Shown: piece after piece, positions 1 to 7,961 of the stretch
How the letters are laid out: the number at the start of each line of letters is the position of its first letter
Position numbering within the stretch: position 1 is the stretch's first letter
Origin: Spirochaetaceae bacterium
GTDB lineage: Bacteria; Spirochaetota; Spirochaetia; DSM-27196; Alkalispirochaetaceae
Direction of reading: 5' to 3'
Assembly: GCA_007695175.1 (NCBI GenBank)
Contig: REEH01000132.1
Span: forward strand, 1 to 39,104
DNA length: 39,104 bases
Position numbers and translations under genes: made by a program
The notes under the pieces: model-generated
Database searches by the model: none
The model's input: only the letters and a program-made list of their open reading frames with translations
Told to the model about the DNA's origin: nothing

Positions 1-28
1 GGGACGCGCCCTGGGGACGCGCGCGCTG

Positions 29-58
29 TTGACCACATCGGGGAGCTGTCCCTATAGT
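29..58 (+). promoter_or_regulatory. Promoter of metG operon, possibly leaderless
   Basis: A -35 hexamer TTGACC (29-34) and a -10 hexamer TATAGT (53-58) are separated by 18 nt and lie directly before metG. Only 8 nt separate the -10 box from the ATG at 67, so transcription should start at or within about 3 nt of the start codon. The only purine run nearby, GGGGAG at about 40-45, lies upstream of the -10 box and so could not be in the mRNA. The promoter call is by inspection. Confidence 0.6.
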
Positions 59-66
59 GGTGCGTT

Positions 67-2325
67 ATGAAGAAACGCCTCATCACCAGCGCGCTCCCTT
101 ATGTCAACAACATTCCCCACCTGGGCAATCTCGTCCAGGTGCTTTCCGCGGACGTCTTTGCCCGTTTCTGCCGTTCTCGCGGGTACGAGACACTTTACGT
201 GTGCGGTACGGACGAGTACGGTACCGCCACGGAGACGCGAGCGCGGGAAGAGGGAATCACGCCGGCGGAGCTTTGCTCCCGGTACTACGAGATTCACACG
301 GACATCTACCGGTGGTTTGAGATCTCCTTCGACAAGTGGGGCCGCACATCCACCCCCGAGCAAACTGCGATCGTGCAGGACATCTTCCTCAAGCTGCACG
401 CCGCGGGATATATCCAGGAGCGCACGATCGAGCAGCTCTACAGCGAGAAATCCCGCATGTTCCTGGCGGACCGGTACGTACACGGCACGTGTCCGCGCTG
501 CGGATACGGAGATGCCCGGGGAGATCAGTGCGAGAGCTGCGGAGCACTCCTTGACCCGATGGAGCTGGTCGAGCCGCGCAGCGCCCTGGACGGATCCACC
601 CCGGTAGTCCGGGAAACGACTCACCTCTACATCGATCTACCCGCCATCCTTCCAAAACTCCAGGCGTGGATGGCGGAAGCGAGCGTGCGCGGCCGGTGGG
701 CGCGCAACGCGGTTCGCATGACCGAGGCGTGGATACGGGACGGTCTCAAGGAGCGCGCCATCACGCGGGACCTGAAGTGGGGGATACCCGTGCCGTTGAA
801 GGGGTTTGAGGAAAAGGTCTTCTACGTGTGGTTTGACGCACCCATCGGGTATATCTCGATCACGGCCACCCTGACCGACCGGTGGGAAGAGTGGTGGAAG
901 AATCCCGAGGAGGTAGAGCTCTTTCAGTTTGTAGGAAAGGACAACATCCCCTTTCACACTGTCATCTTTCCCTCCTCGCTTCTGGGAAGCGGTGACAAGT
1001 GGACGATGCTGCACCATATGAGTTCCACGGAGTACCTTAATTACGAGGGCGGGCAGTTCTCCAAGAGCAAGGGCATCGGAGTTTTCGGGACCGACGCCCG
1101 GGAGACGGGAGTACCCGCGGACGTGTGGCGCTTTTACATGTTCTACAATCGGCCCGAGACGAGCGATTACACATTCACCTGGGACGACTTTAAGGAGAGA
1201 GTCAACGGTGAACTGATCGGCAACCTGGCTAACCTCGTTAATCGTACCACTACCTTCCTGGCGCGCTTCTACGACGGCCGGGTGCCCGAGATCGACGCTG
1301 CCTCCGGCGATGGGAGGGACTTCTGGGAGGCGGTACGGGCCCGGGAGAAGGAAATTACAGAGGCTCTTGAATGGGCGGGGCTGCGGGAAGGTTTCCGCGG
1401 CGTATTCGCCCTCTCCTCCTATGGAAACCGCGTCTTCCAGGGGGCGGAGCCATGGAAAACGCGTACGACGGACCCGGAGGGGACGCATCGTCTGCTGGGC
1501 AACCTGATATACCTCGTACGCGACCTGGCTATCCTGGTGGAACCGTACATGCCCGCAACGGCCGGACGGATACGGGCGATGCTGAGCGGCGGACACGCCT
1601 CCGGCGAGGGGGGAGGCTGGACGTGGAGCGATCTGGGAAATCCCCGGGGCCTTACGCAAATCGGGACGCCGGAGATACTCTTCCAGCAGTTGCCGGATGA
1701 ACTGATCGCGGACCTGCGGGAGCGGTTTTCCGGCAGCCAGGCCGACCGAGCCCGCCGGGCCGGCGCGGTGAAGGAAGCGGAAGCGCCCCCGGCGCCCCCG
1801 GCGCCCCCGGCGCCCCCGGAGGAACGGTTCGCGGCAGCCCTGGAGCTCCGCGCCGCCCGGATCGTCGAGGTCAACCAGCACCCGGAGGCGGACAAACTCT
1901 ACATCGAGAAACTCCAGGATGGCACGCCGGAGGGCCGCACCATCGTGAGCGGCCTGGTGGGACACTACACACCGGAGGAACTGCTGGGCAGGACGGTCGT
2001 AATCGTGGCGAATCTGAAGCCCGCCAAGCTCCGGGGGGTGAAGAGCGAGGGAATGCTCCTGGCCGCCTCCGCCGGAGAGGGAGCGGACGCGATCGTAGAT
2101 GTGCTCTTCCTGGAGGACGCCGAACCGGGGAGCCGGGTGATCCTGAAGGGGCAGGTCGAGAATGCCGGCCGTGACGTTTCATTGAAACGCCTCAAGATCG
2201 AGGACTTTTTCGCTGTACCGATCCGGGCCGTCGGGGGAGAAATCATGGTAGGCGCTACCCCCCTTGTGAGCGACACCGGCGAATCGCTGCGGTCCCGACG
2301 GGTCAGTGACGGCACCGTCGGTTGA
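67..2325 (+). CDS. metG: Methionyl-tRNA synthetase with C-terminal tRNA-binding domain
   Basis: Cytoplasmic class I aminoacyl-tRNA synthetase that charges tRNA-Met with methionine (752 aa). The HIGH-type motif is HLGN at residues 18-21 after PYVNNIP, and the KMSKS-type loop is FSKSKG at 331-336. One zinc knuckle is formed by Cys142, Cys145, Cys155 and Cys158. An Ala-Pro-Pro linker (about 573-584) joins the anticodon-binding domain to a C-terminal EMAPII/Trbp111-like tRNA-binding OB domain (about 610-730), a module common in bacterial MetRS that helps dimerisation and tRNA capture. The ATG at 67 gives the canonical MKKRLITSALPYVNN start. It is the first gene of a plus-strand run with the FemAB-like gene 8 bp downstream. 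Identity is very secure. Confidence 0.97.
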   Translation: MKKRLITSALPYVNNIPHLGNLVQVLSADVFARFCRSRGYETLYVCGTDEYGTATETRAREEGITPAELCSRYYEIHTDIYRWFEISFDKWGRTSTPEQTAIVQDIFLKLHAAGYIQERTIEQLYSEKSRMFLADRYVHGTCPRCGYGDARGDQCESCGALLDPMELVEPRSALDGSTPVVRETTHLYIDLPAILPKLQAWMAEASVRGRWARNAVRMTEAWIRDGLKERAITRDLKWGIPVPLKGFEEKVFYVWFDAPIGYISITATLTDRWEEWWKNPEEVELFQFVGKDNIPFHTVIFPSSLLGSGDKWTMLHHMSSTEYLNYEGGQFSKSKGIGVFGTDARETGVPADVWRFYMFYNRPETSDYTFTWDDFKERVNGELIGNLANLVNRTTTFLARFYDGRVPEIDAASGDGRDFWEAVRAREKEITEALEWAGLREGFRGVFALSSYGNRVFQGAEPWKTRTTDPEGTHRLLGNLIYLVRDLAILVEPYMPATAGRIRAMLSGGHASGEGGGWTWSDLGNPRGLTQIGTPEILFQQLPDELIADLRERFSGSQADRARRAGAVKEAEAPPAPPAPPAPPEERFAAALELRAARIVEVNQHPEADKLYIEKLQDGTPEGRTIVSGLVGHYTPEELLGRTVVIVANLKPAKLRGVKSEGMLLAASAGEGADAIVDVLFLEDAEPGSRVILKGQVENAGRDVSLKRLKIEDFFAVPIRAVGGEIMVGATPLVSDTGESLRSRRVSDGTVG
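1783..1818 (+). repeat. Four tandem 9-bp units inside metG
   Basis: The 9-bp unit GCGCCCCCG is repeated four times without interruption and encodes (Ala-Pro-Pro)4 in the linker before the tRNA-binding domain. Each unit is a multiple of three, so copy-number change would keep the reading frame and only alter linker length. Confidence 0.9.
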
Positions 2326-2333
2326 TCGGCGCC

Positions 2334-3362
2334 ATGAGTCACCACCTTCTTCAGACGGAATGGTGGGGCCGGCTCAAGAGCGAATTCGGTTGGACCTCGG
2401 ACGGTACGCCCGGTGGGAGCGGGGCGCTCCGGGTCCTGCGGCGCTCGATAGGTCCCTTCCGGCTCGCCTACGTTCCCTACGGATTTGACGGTCTTTCCCT
2501 CTCCCTGCGGGAGGTTGTGGAGCGTTTGCGCGGTGCCGCCCTGGGCCCGGATCGGGAACCCCGGGGATCGGCGTGCCCCCGGCCCCACCTGCTGCGCTGG
2601 GATGTCCCCTGGCCGGTCGACGCATTCGATACGGATCTCGCGAGGGAGGCAGGGCTCGTCCCGGCGCCGGTACGGGTGCAGCCACCGGACACGGTGATTC
2701 TCGATCTCACCCTGGACGAGGATGCGCTGCTCGGGGCGATGAAATCCAAGACCCGTTACAATATCCGCCTGGCGGAGAAGCGCGGTGTCCTTCTCGAACG
2801 CCGCGGTCCGGAAGACCCCCGGTTTGAGGATGCCATGGCCGTCTGGTATCGCCTCTACCTTGAAACGGCGCGGCGGGACCGCATCGGCATCCATCCGGAG
2901 CGGTATTACCGCCGGGTGATCGAGAGCGCCCGGGGAGGCGGAACACCGGAGGTTTCCCTCTATCTCGCCGGCCACGACGGTGATGTTCTCGGGGGCATTA
3001 TCGTCGCTTCCTGGAACGGTACCAGTACCTATCTGTACGGCGCGGGCGCGGATATCAAGCGGAATCTCATGGCCAGTTACCTCCTGCAGTGGAGGGCGAT
3101 CCGGGACGCCCGTGCCCGTGGTGACCGGCTGTACGATCTCTTCGGCATACCTCCCGCGGACGATCCCGCTCACTCCATGTACGGACTGTACCGGTTCAAG
3201 ACGGGATTCGGAGGATCCATCCTGCGCCGACCGGGACCATGGGATCTTCTGCTCAGTCCTCTGGCCGCGCGATCCTTCCGTAGTGCGGAACGGCTGCGTC
3301 GGTGGTATCATCATGATCTGCGCAAGCGAGGCCTTCGTGCGCATCGGGAGAGGAAGCCATGA
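2334..3362 (+). CDS. FemA/FemB-family peptidoglycan-bridge aminoacyltransferase-like protein
   Basis: A 342-aa protein of the GNAT-fold FemAB family, whose characterised members add amino acids from aminoacyl-tRNA to the lipid II stem peptide. Family hallmarks are the N-terminal QTEWWGRLKSEFGW segment, the KTRYNIRLAEKRGV segment in the middle, and a C-terminal LYDLFGIPP/LYRFKTGFGG block. The long coiled-coil insertion of staphylococcal FemA is absent, so it resembles the shorter FemX/spirochaetal type. I start it at the ATG at 2334 rather than the TTG at 2322 that overlaps the metG stop, because MSHHLLQTEWW is a typical family start. It ends in an ATGA overlap with the next lipoprotein gene. 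The acceptor and the amino acid cannot be read from sequence. Confidence 0.82.
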   Translation: MSHHLLQTEWWGRLKSEFGWTSDGTPGGSGALRVLRRSIGPFRLAYVPYGFDGLSLSLREVVERLRGAALGPDREPRGSACPRPHLLRWDVPWPVDAFDTDLAREAGLVPAPVRVQPPDTVILDLTLDEDALLGAMKSKTRYNIRLAEKRGVLLERRGPEDPRFEDAMAVWYRLYLETARRDRIGIHPERYYRRVIESARGGGTPEVSLYLAGHDGDVLGGIIVASWNGTSTYLYGAGADIKRNLMASYLLQWRAIRDARARGDRLYDLFGIPPADDPAHSMYGLYRFKTGFGGSILRRPGPWDLLLSPLAARSFRSAERLRRWYHHDLRKRGLRAHRERKP

Positions 3363-5401
3363 CAAACGGTCAGCGATCAGGGGTATGGTTGGTTCCGTGC
3401 CTGATACCGCTCCTCCTTCTCTTTTTCGGTGGTTGCCGGACGATACCGGAGGACCCTGCGCCCGTGGTGGTGATCGTGGAGGGGCCCTCGGATGGGGATG
3501 TGCTCCACACTGATGAACGGCCGATTCGCCTGGATACGGGATTGATCGATCCCGCCACGGTGGAGATGATTCTGGTCCGTATCGAGCCGGGAGACGAACG
3601 GGAGACGCCGCCCCGTGTCGTGGGCGGTGAAATCCACTTCAATCTTCCCCTGGAGGGGCTTGAGGATGGCGGTACGTACCGCTTCGAGATCTTCCTTCGT
3701 CTGCGGGACGGCCGGATTATAGCCGCGGGTGAACCCTTCTCTCTGACGCTGCAGCTCGGATTACCCCGTCTCGAACCGCGGGAGCAGGACATGCTGACTC
3801 TGGATCCGCGGCCGCGGCTGACATGGCTTCTCCCGGAGGAGCTCCCGGAGGAGCACGCTTATACCGTGCAATTGAGTGTCCGGGGGGAGACGGTACCGGT
3901 GGAACTGGATCATTCGCCGGAGACCACCCGGCCCGTTGCCGCGCTTCCCCGGCGCGATATTGTCACGGCGGAGGATGTCCGGCGGGGAGTCGTTCTCCCG
4001 TGGCACGTGCGGGCCGTTTCACCCGGGGGTGTGCTGGGGCCTCTCTCTCCGACGGCGGTCATCCGGTATGATCCCGAAGGAAGCATACCGGAAGTGCGCA
4101 GTGCACGCACGGGGGACCTCACGCTCGTGGCACGACCGGGTCTCTCCTGGAGTACTGTAGCCGGTGCGGACCGGTATGCGGTGGAGTACCGGACCGGTCC
4201 CTCTCCGGACGATGAGGTGATAACGTGGGCAACCGGTGAAACCTCGTACCGCCTCCCCCTGGAGTTCATGGAGCGGGTTATCGCGGCAGGCCACGACGGG
4301 GAGATCCGCTGGCGCGTGCGGGCCGAGAATTCCCAGGGAGTATCCACACCCTGGAGCGCTGAACACGTTCTGGTACACAGGGTGCTTGCTCCCCTGATCG
4401 CCACCGTTCTCCCCCCGGGGGGGGCGGTTTCAGTGGTGATGGGAGCGCCATCGGCCTCGCCGGGCGTTCGGGCGAACGAGGTACCCCCGGTAGAGGTGCG
4501 GATAGATCGTCCCTTTGGTATTGCACGCACCCCCCTCACCAGCGAAATCGTGGCGGAACTGATCAATCAGGGATTGCGGCGGGAAGAACTGGTCTTTTCC
4601 GAGGAGGACGTGGTGCGTGATGCCCTGACCGGCCATACCGTGCTTGCCCTGGGAGTTCTCGATTTCGGGCAACAATTCGGACTGTTCGGGTACGAACGCG
4701 AAACCGAGGATGACGAGGCACCGGAATCGGGAGTCCGGCGTATCGGCTTCCACCCGGAGTACCGTTCCCATCCCGCCGTGGGAGTATCGTGGTACGGTGC
4801 CTCCTGGATGATGAATCACCTCTCCCGCCTGGAAGCGCGAAACCCGGTATACCGGTGGGTCCGGGAGAATGATACGTGGCGGATCGAAATGGAGGGAGAT
4901 TCCGACGGCTACCGTCTGCCGACGGAAGCGGAGTGGGCACTGGCCGCCGGTCAGCGGGAGCGCCTGCGTCCGGACGGGGAGAATGTTCCCGTGGAGGTGT
5001 ACCGTGTTTTTTCCTCCCGGGAATTACGGGGAATCAACTATCTCCGGAGCGGCGACGCCTGGGAGGACCCGGAACCGCCCTATACGCGGGCGGGGGGGCC
5101 CACCAACCCCGTAGGCGCTCTGGGCAACGCGACGCCCGCCGGCGTCTACGACCTGGTCGGGAACGTGTGGGAATGGATCTGGGACTGGTATCATCCGGAA
5201 CGGCAATCGCCGGAGGACAACTACAGCGGGCCGCCGCGGGCGCTTCCGGATATCTACGGGAGGGAAATGCGACTTGTCCGGGGTGGCGCGTGGAACACCC
5301 CCGGCGGAGAGATCCGCCCCACCATGCGCGGAGCGTTCTCCCCCTCCGCTACCAGCCACAGCATCGGTGTGCGCCCGGCGCGCACCCTGCCGCGCGACTG
5401 A
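3359..5401 (+). CDS. Lipoprotein with C-terminal SUMF1/FGE-like domain lacking the catalytic cysteines
   Basis: A 680-aa exported lipoprotein. Residues 1-25 are a signal peptide ending in lipobox FGGC, with Cys26 the predicted lipidation site. Two or more beta-sandwich, fibronectin-III-like segments follow (about 90-345). The C-terminal third (about 375-680) is a formylglycine-generating-enzyme fold: a VSWYGASWMMNHLS segment, YRLPTEAEWALAAG, GVYDLVGNVWEWIWDWY, RLVRGGAWNT, and a closing SIGVRPART. True FGE needs a cysteine pair in the last block. The only cysteines here are Cys14 and Cys26 in the signal region, so it cannot be an active FGE and is probably a binding or structural module. The start overlaps the femAB-like stop by 4 nt (ATGA), which suggests translational coupling and a shared envelope role. 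Confidence 0.85.
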   Translation: MTNGQRSGVWLVPCLIPLLLLFFGGCRTIPEDPAPVVVIVEGPSDGDVLHTDERPIRLDTGLIDPATVEMILVRIEPGDERETPPRVVGGEIHFNLPLEGLEDGGTYRFEIFLRLRDGRIIAAGEPFSLTLQLGLPRLEPREQDMLTLDPRPRLTWLLPEELPEEHAYTVQLSVRGETVPVELDHSPETTRPVAALPRRDIVTAEDVRRGVVLPWHVRAVSPGGVLGPLSPTAVIRYDPEGSIPEVRSARTGDLTLVARPGLSWSTVAGADRYAVEYRTGPSPDDEVITWATGETSYRLPLEFMERVIAAGHDGEIRWRVRAENSQGVSTPWSAEHVLVHRVLAPLIATVLPPGGAVSVVMGAPSASPGVRANEVPPVEVRIDRPFGIARTPLTSEIVAELINQGLRREELVFSEEDVVRDALTGHTVLALGVLDFGQQFGLFGYERETEDDEAPESGVRRIGFHPEYRSHPAVGVSWYGASWMMNHLSRLEARNPVYRWVRENDTWRIEMEGDSDGYRLPTEAEWALAAGQRERLRPDGENVPVEVYRVFSSRELRGINYLRSGDAWEDPEPPYTRAGGPTNPVGALGNATPAGVYDLVGNVWEWIWDWYHPERQSPEDNYSGPPRALPDIYGREMRLVRGGAWNTPGGEIRPTMRGAFSPSATSHSIGVRPARTLPRD

Positions 5402-5403
5402 GA

Positions 5404-5421
5404 GGCCCCGCCTGAGGGGCC
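5404..5421. terminator. GC-rich hairpin between convergent genes
   Basis: GGCCCC (5404-5409) pairs with GGGGCC (5416-5421) over a 6-nt loop. An alternative hairpin of GGGCCC with GGGCCC (5417-5433) overlaps it. It sits in the 34-nt gap between two convergent genes and could serve both strands. No T-tract follows on either strand, so intrinsic termination is only possible. Confidence 0.4.
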
Positions 5422-5435
5422 CTGCTCGGGCCCCG

Positions 5436-6647
5436 TTACCGCTCGATGCCGTATTCCCGCTCCAGCGCTTCGTAGTGATTTATCACGCGCCGGACATAGT
5501 CCCGTTTTTCCGGGTATGGCTTGTAGGAAAAGGAGCGTTTGAATCCATAGACGATGATATTCTTCAGCTGGCCGGAGGGAATATCGAAGGAATCCAGGGC
5601 CGTCTCGATCTCACCGGACACGGTGGTGTGGGATACCAGACGGTTGTCGGTGCAGAACGTGACTGAAAGCTTGTTTTCCAGCATTTTTCCGAGGGAGTGA
5701 TCCGCCACCGTCCTGATATCCGGGGCGGTCTGGAGATTGCTGGTTAGACACACCTCGATGGTGGTGCGGGCATTGGCGATATAGTCCACCAGCCGCTTGA
5801 TATAGTTGTCCCGGTCGGTGATGTCCGGGTCCCGGATGTGATCCGCGCTGAAAAGCCGCATGCCATGGCCGATCCGATCCGCGTGCAGCTTGGTGATCGC
5901 CTGAAAGATGGACTCCGGGCCGTACGCCTCGCCGGCGTGTACCGTCTTGTTGAGAAAGTGCTTGTGCACGAAATCGAACGCTTCCTCGTGGTCACCGGCG
6001 GGATACCCGTATTCGCTCCCGGCCAGGTCAAAACCGACAACCTGAATGTCCGTCTCGTCCCGGAGGCGGACCGTGGCCCGGGCAAGCTCGCTCGAGGCAA
6101 GCTGTATGATTTCCGACGCTGTGGAATAGCTGTGCACCGCGCAGAGGGCGCGGTAATAGTTTGAGAAGCTTGGAGCGAAGAAGCGCATGGCGATCACGAT
6201 GATGCCGTAGTCAAACTCCGGTTCACCCGCGGGGAGGCCGGTGTTAATCCGGGAGCGTGCCTCCCGGAGTCCCTCGTCCACGGCGTGCATCACCTGCGAG
6301 AAGGAGAGCTCATCATTGATGTGCAGCTGCGGGGCGAAGCGCACCTCAAGATACCGTACCCCCTCGTTGAAGTTGTCCCACGCAAGTTCTCCGGCGATCT
6401 GTTTGAGGTACTCCGCCCGCTGCATGACCCGCGTGGTGAGACCGAACCCGCGCAGGTACTCATCCAGATTGGCGTATTCGTTCTTGAAGACGAGCTCGTT
6501 CAGACCTTCCGGGGTGTAGGAGGGAAGATCGATTTTCTCCTCCCGGGCAATATCGATGAGCGTGGTCTCCCGGAGACTGCCGTCCAGATGAACATGCAGG
6601 TCTGTTTTTGGAATTTTTCGGATGAACTCTTTCGGATAGCGTCGCAT
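5436..6647 (-). CDS. add: Adenosine deaminase
   Basis: Zinc-dependent purine hydrolase that converts adenosine (and deoxyadenosine) to inosine in nucleoside salvage (403 aa). Metal and catalytic motifs of the amidohydrolase superfamily are in order: KTDLHVHLDGSLR with His18 and His20, HAGE (catalytic glutamate), RIGHGMRL, CLTSNLQT and CTDNRLVS. The final motif has Asp-Asn rather than the Asp-Asp of mammalian ADA. As far as I recall, TDNRL-type motifs are normal in one bacterial Add group, so I do not treat it as a defect. The start is the ATG at 6647, because the longer open frame upstream merely reads antisense to the neighbouring propeller gene. It is divergent from that gene with only 18 nt between the start codons. 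Confidence 0.92.
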   Translation of the reverse strand: MRRYPKEFIRKIPKTDLHVHLDGSLRETTLIDIAREEKIDLPSYTPEGLNELVFKNEYANLDEYLRGFGLTTRVMQRAEYLKQIAGELAWDNFNEGVRYLEVRFAPQLHINDELSFSQVMHAVDEGLREARSRINTGLPAGEPEFDYGIIVIAMRFFAPSFSNYYRALCAVHSYSTASEIIQLASSELARATVRLRDETDIQVVGFDLAGSEYGYPAGDHEEAFDFVHKHFLNKTVHAGEAYGPESIFQAITKLHADRIGHGMRLFSADHIRDPDITDRDNYIKRLVDYIANARTTIEVCLTSNLQTAPDIRTVADHSLGKMLENKLSVTFCTDNRLVSHTTVSGEIETALDSFDIPSGQLKNIIVYGFKRSFSYKPYPEKRDYVRRVINHYEALEREYGIER

Positions 6648-6665
6648 ACCATCATAATAATCCTG
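6648..6665. promoter_or_regulatory. Overlapping divergent -10 elements in an 18-bp spacer
   Basis: The AT-rich spacer between the divergent add and propeller starts holds CATAAT on the plus strand (6653-6658, 7 nt before ATG 6666) and TATTAT on the minus strand (6659-6654, 6 nt before ATG 6647). No Shine-Dalgarno faces the propeller start, and only a weak CAGGA-like run faces add. The -35 matches are poor in both directions, so this is a moderate call based on -10 position. Confidence 0.4.
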
Positions 6666-7961
6666 ATGAGGTTTATAACGCCATACCCGCTTGCCCTTCT
6701 TCTCGCCTTTCTGGCCGGTGTACCCGGACTCCCGGCGGAGCCCGGCGGTGTGTCTCCGGAGGACTCGGTTCCGCTCGTGAATCTCCGGATCCGTTCGTTT
6801 CCGCCCGAGGCGGAGCTCTTCCTGGACGGCCGGGCGCTGCGCCCGGTCCGACGGGACGGTTCCTGGCGTGAATACCGGATCAATCCCGAGGATGGGCCGG
6901 TAGAACTTTCGGCTCCGGGATACCGGGAACGACCCATCCATCTCATGGGCGCTTCCGGAGTTCTGGAACTGGAGGAGCGGCTTCTGCCCCGGAACGGGCC
7001 TCTCCTGCTGGCGGGAGAGTTTCCCACGGGGGCCTCTCCCAAGAGCGTTCTCTTTCTTCCGGGCAACAGACTGGTCGTGCCGCTGTTGCGCGATCGGGGC
7101 GCCGAAGTGTTCCGTTGGTCCCGTGGCGAGGGAGCGCTCCGTATGGAGTACCTGACGACGCTCTCGCCCGGTCCTGACGATGGAGATGTCGCCTTTGTGG
7201 AACCTCTGCTGCTTCAGCGGCGGGGAGAGGTCTGGATCTCCCGCATGGATCCGGACGAGCTGCACCGGTTCGATCTCCGCTCGCTGCGATGGCTGGAACG
7301 CATCTCTCCGCACGGCCGATGGCCGAAAGTCATGGTTCCGGAGCGAGCGGAAGAGAGGGTGTACGTCGCGAACTGGCTGTCCGAGTCGGTGAGCGTTATC
7401 GACGCTTCTTCCGGGGCGGTGGAGAGAACCATTGCCGTTGGAGGACAACCGCGAGGAATGTGGCTCTCCCCGGCGGGAGGATTCCTGTGGGTCTGTCTTT
7501 TCTCCACCGGTGATATCGAGGTAATAGATCTTGAGCAGGGTGAAGTAGTATACCGGCTTGGTCTTCCCCGGGGCGCGGCGCGCCACATCGTGGCCTCTCC
7601 CGACAACCGGACGCTCTATTACACCGACATGTACCATGGAACGGTGAGCATGATCGATGCGGAACGGCGGGTCGTTACGCGGACGCGCCGGGTAGGTCCC
7701 AACGTGAACACCCTTGTTCCCGACCCCCGGGGTGAGTTTGTCTTCGTCAGCGTGCGGGGTCGCAACAATCCCGCGGACTATCTCCTTCCCGGGCCGGAAC
7801 ACGGGCGGATCGTGGTTCTGGACGCCCGTACGCTGGAGGAGATTCAGAGCATATGGGCGCGGCGTCAGCCTACGGGCCTTGCGGTCTCACCGGACGGGAC
7901 GCTGCTTGCCGCTACCGATTTCCTTGACGACAATCTCGCGGTGTATGAGATACGGCGCTAG
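6666..7961 (+). CDS. Exported PEGA / YVTN-type beta-propeller protein
   Basis: A 431-aa secreted or periplasmic protein. MRFITPYPLALLLAFLAG is a signal peptide, with likely cleavage after GLPA. Residues about 38-95 look like a PEGA domain (IRSFPPEAELFLDGRAL ending GYRERPI). Residues about 115-431 form a WD/YVTN-like beta propeller with repeated blades such as ERVYVANWLSESVSVIDASS, IEVIDLEQGEV, TLYYTDMYHGTVSMIDAE and LLAATDFLDDNLAVYEI. Propellers of this type are binding scaffolds; no ligand can be inferred. I start it at 6666 because that ATG opens the signal peptide, although the frame is open far upstream antisense to add. Its stop overlaps the murD stop on the other strand within CTAG. Confidence 0.8.
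   Translation: MRFITPYPLALLLAFLAGVPGLPAEPGGVSPEDSVPLVNLRIRSFPPEAELFLDGRALRPVRRDGSWREYRINPEDGPVELSAPGYRERPIHLMGASGVLELEERLLPRNGPLLLAGEFPTGASPKSVLFLPGNRLVVPLLRDRGAEVFRWSRGEGALRMEYLTTLSPGPDDGDVAFVEPLLLQRRGEVWISRMDPDELHRFDLRSLRWLERISPHGRWPKVMVPERAEERVYVANWLSESVSVIDASSGAVERTIAVGGQPRGMWLSPAGGFLWVCLFSTGDIEVIDLEQGEVVYRLGLPRGAARHIVASPDNRTLYYTDMYHGTVSMIDAERRVVTRTRRVGPNVNTLVPDPRGEFVFVSVRGRNNPADYLLPGPEHGRIVVLDARTLEEIQSIWARRQPTGLAVSPDGTLLAATDFLDDNLAVYEIRR

Noticed and set aside
5436-6647. TDN instead of TDD in adenosine deaminase as a catalytic defect
   Set aside because: From memory, TDNRL-type motifs occur in a normal bacterial Add subgroup, so this is not evidence of inactivity.
6285-6665. Long N-terminal extension of the propeller frame
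   Set aside because: It reads antisense through add. The signal peptide begins at ATG 6666, so the extension is not coding.
6648-7802. Large upstream extension of the add frame on the minus strand
   Set aside because: Antisense to the propeller gene. The amidohydrolase fold begins right after ATG 6647.
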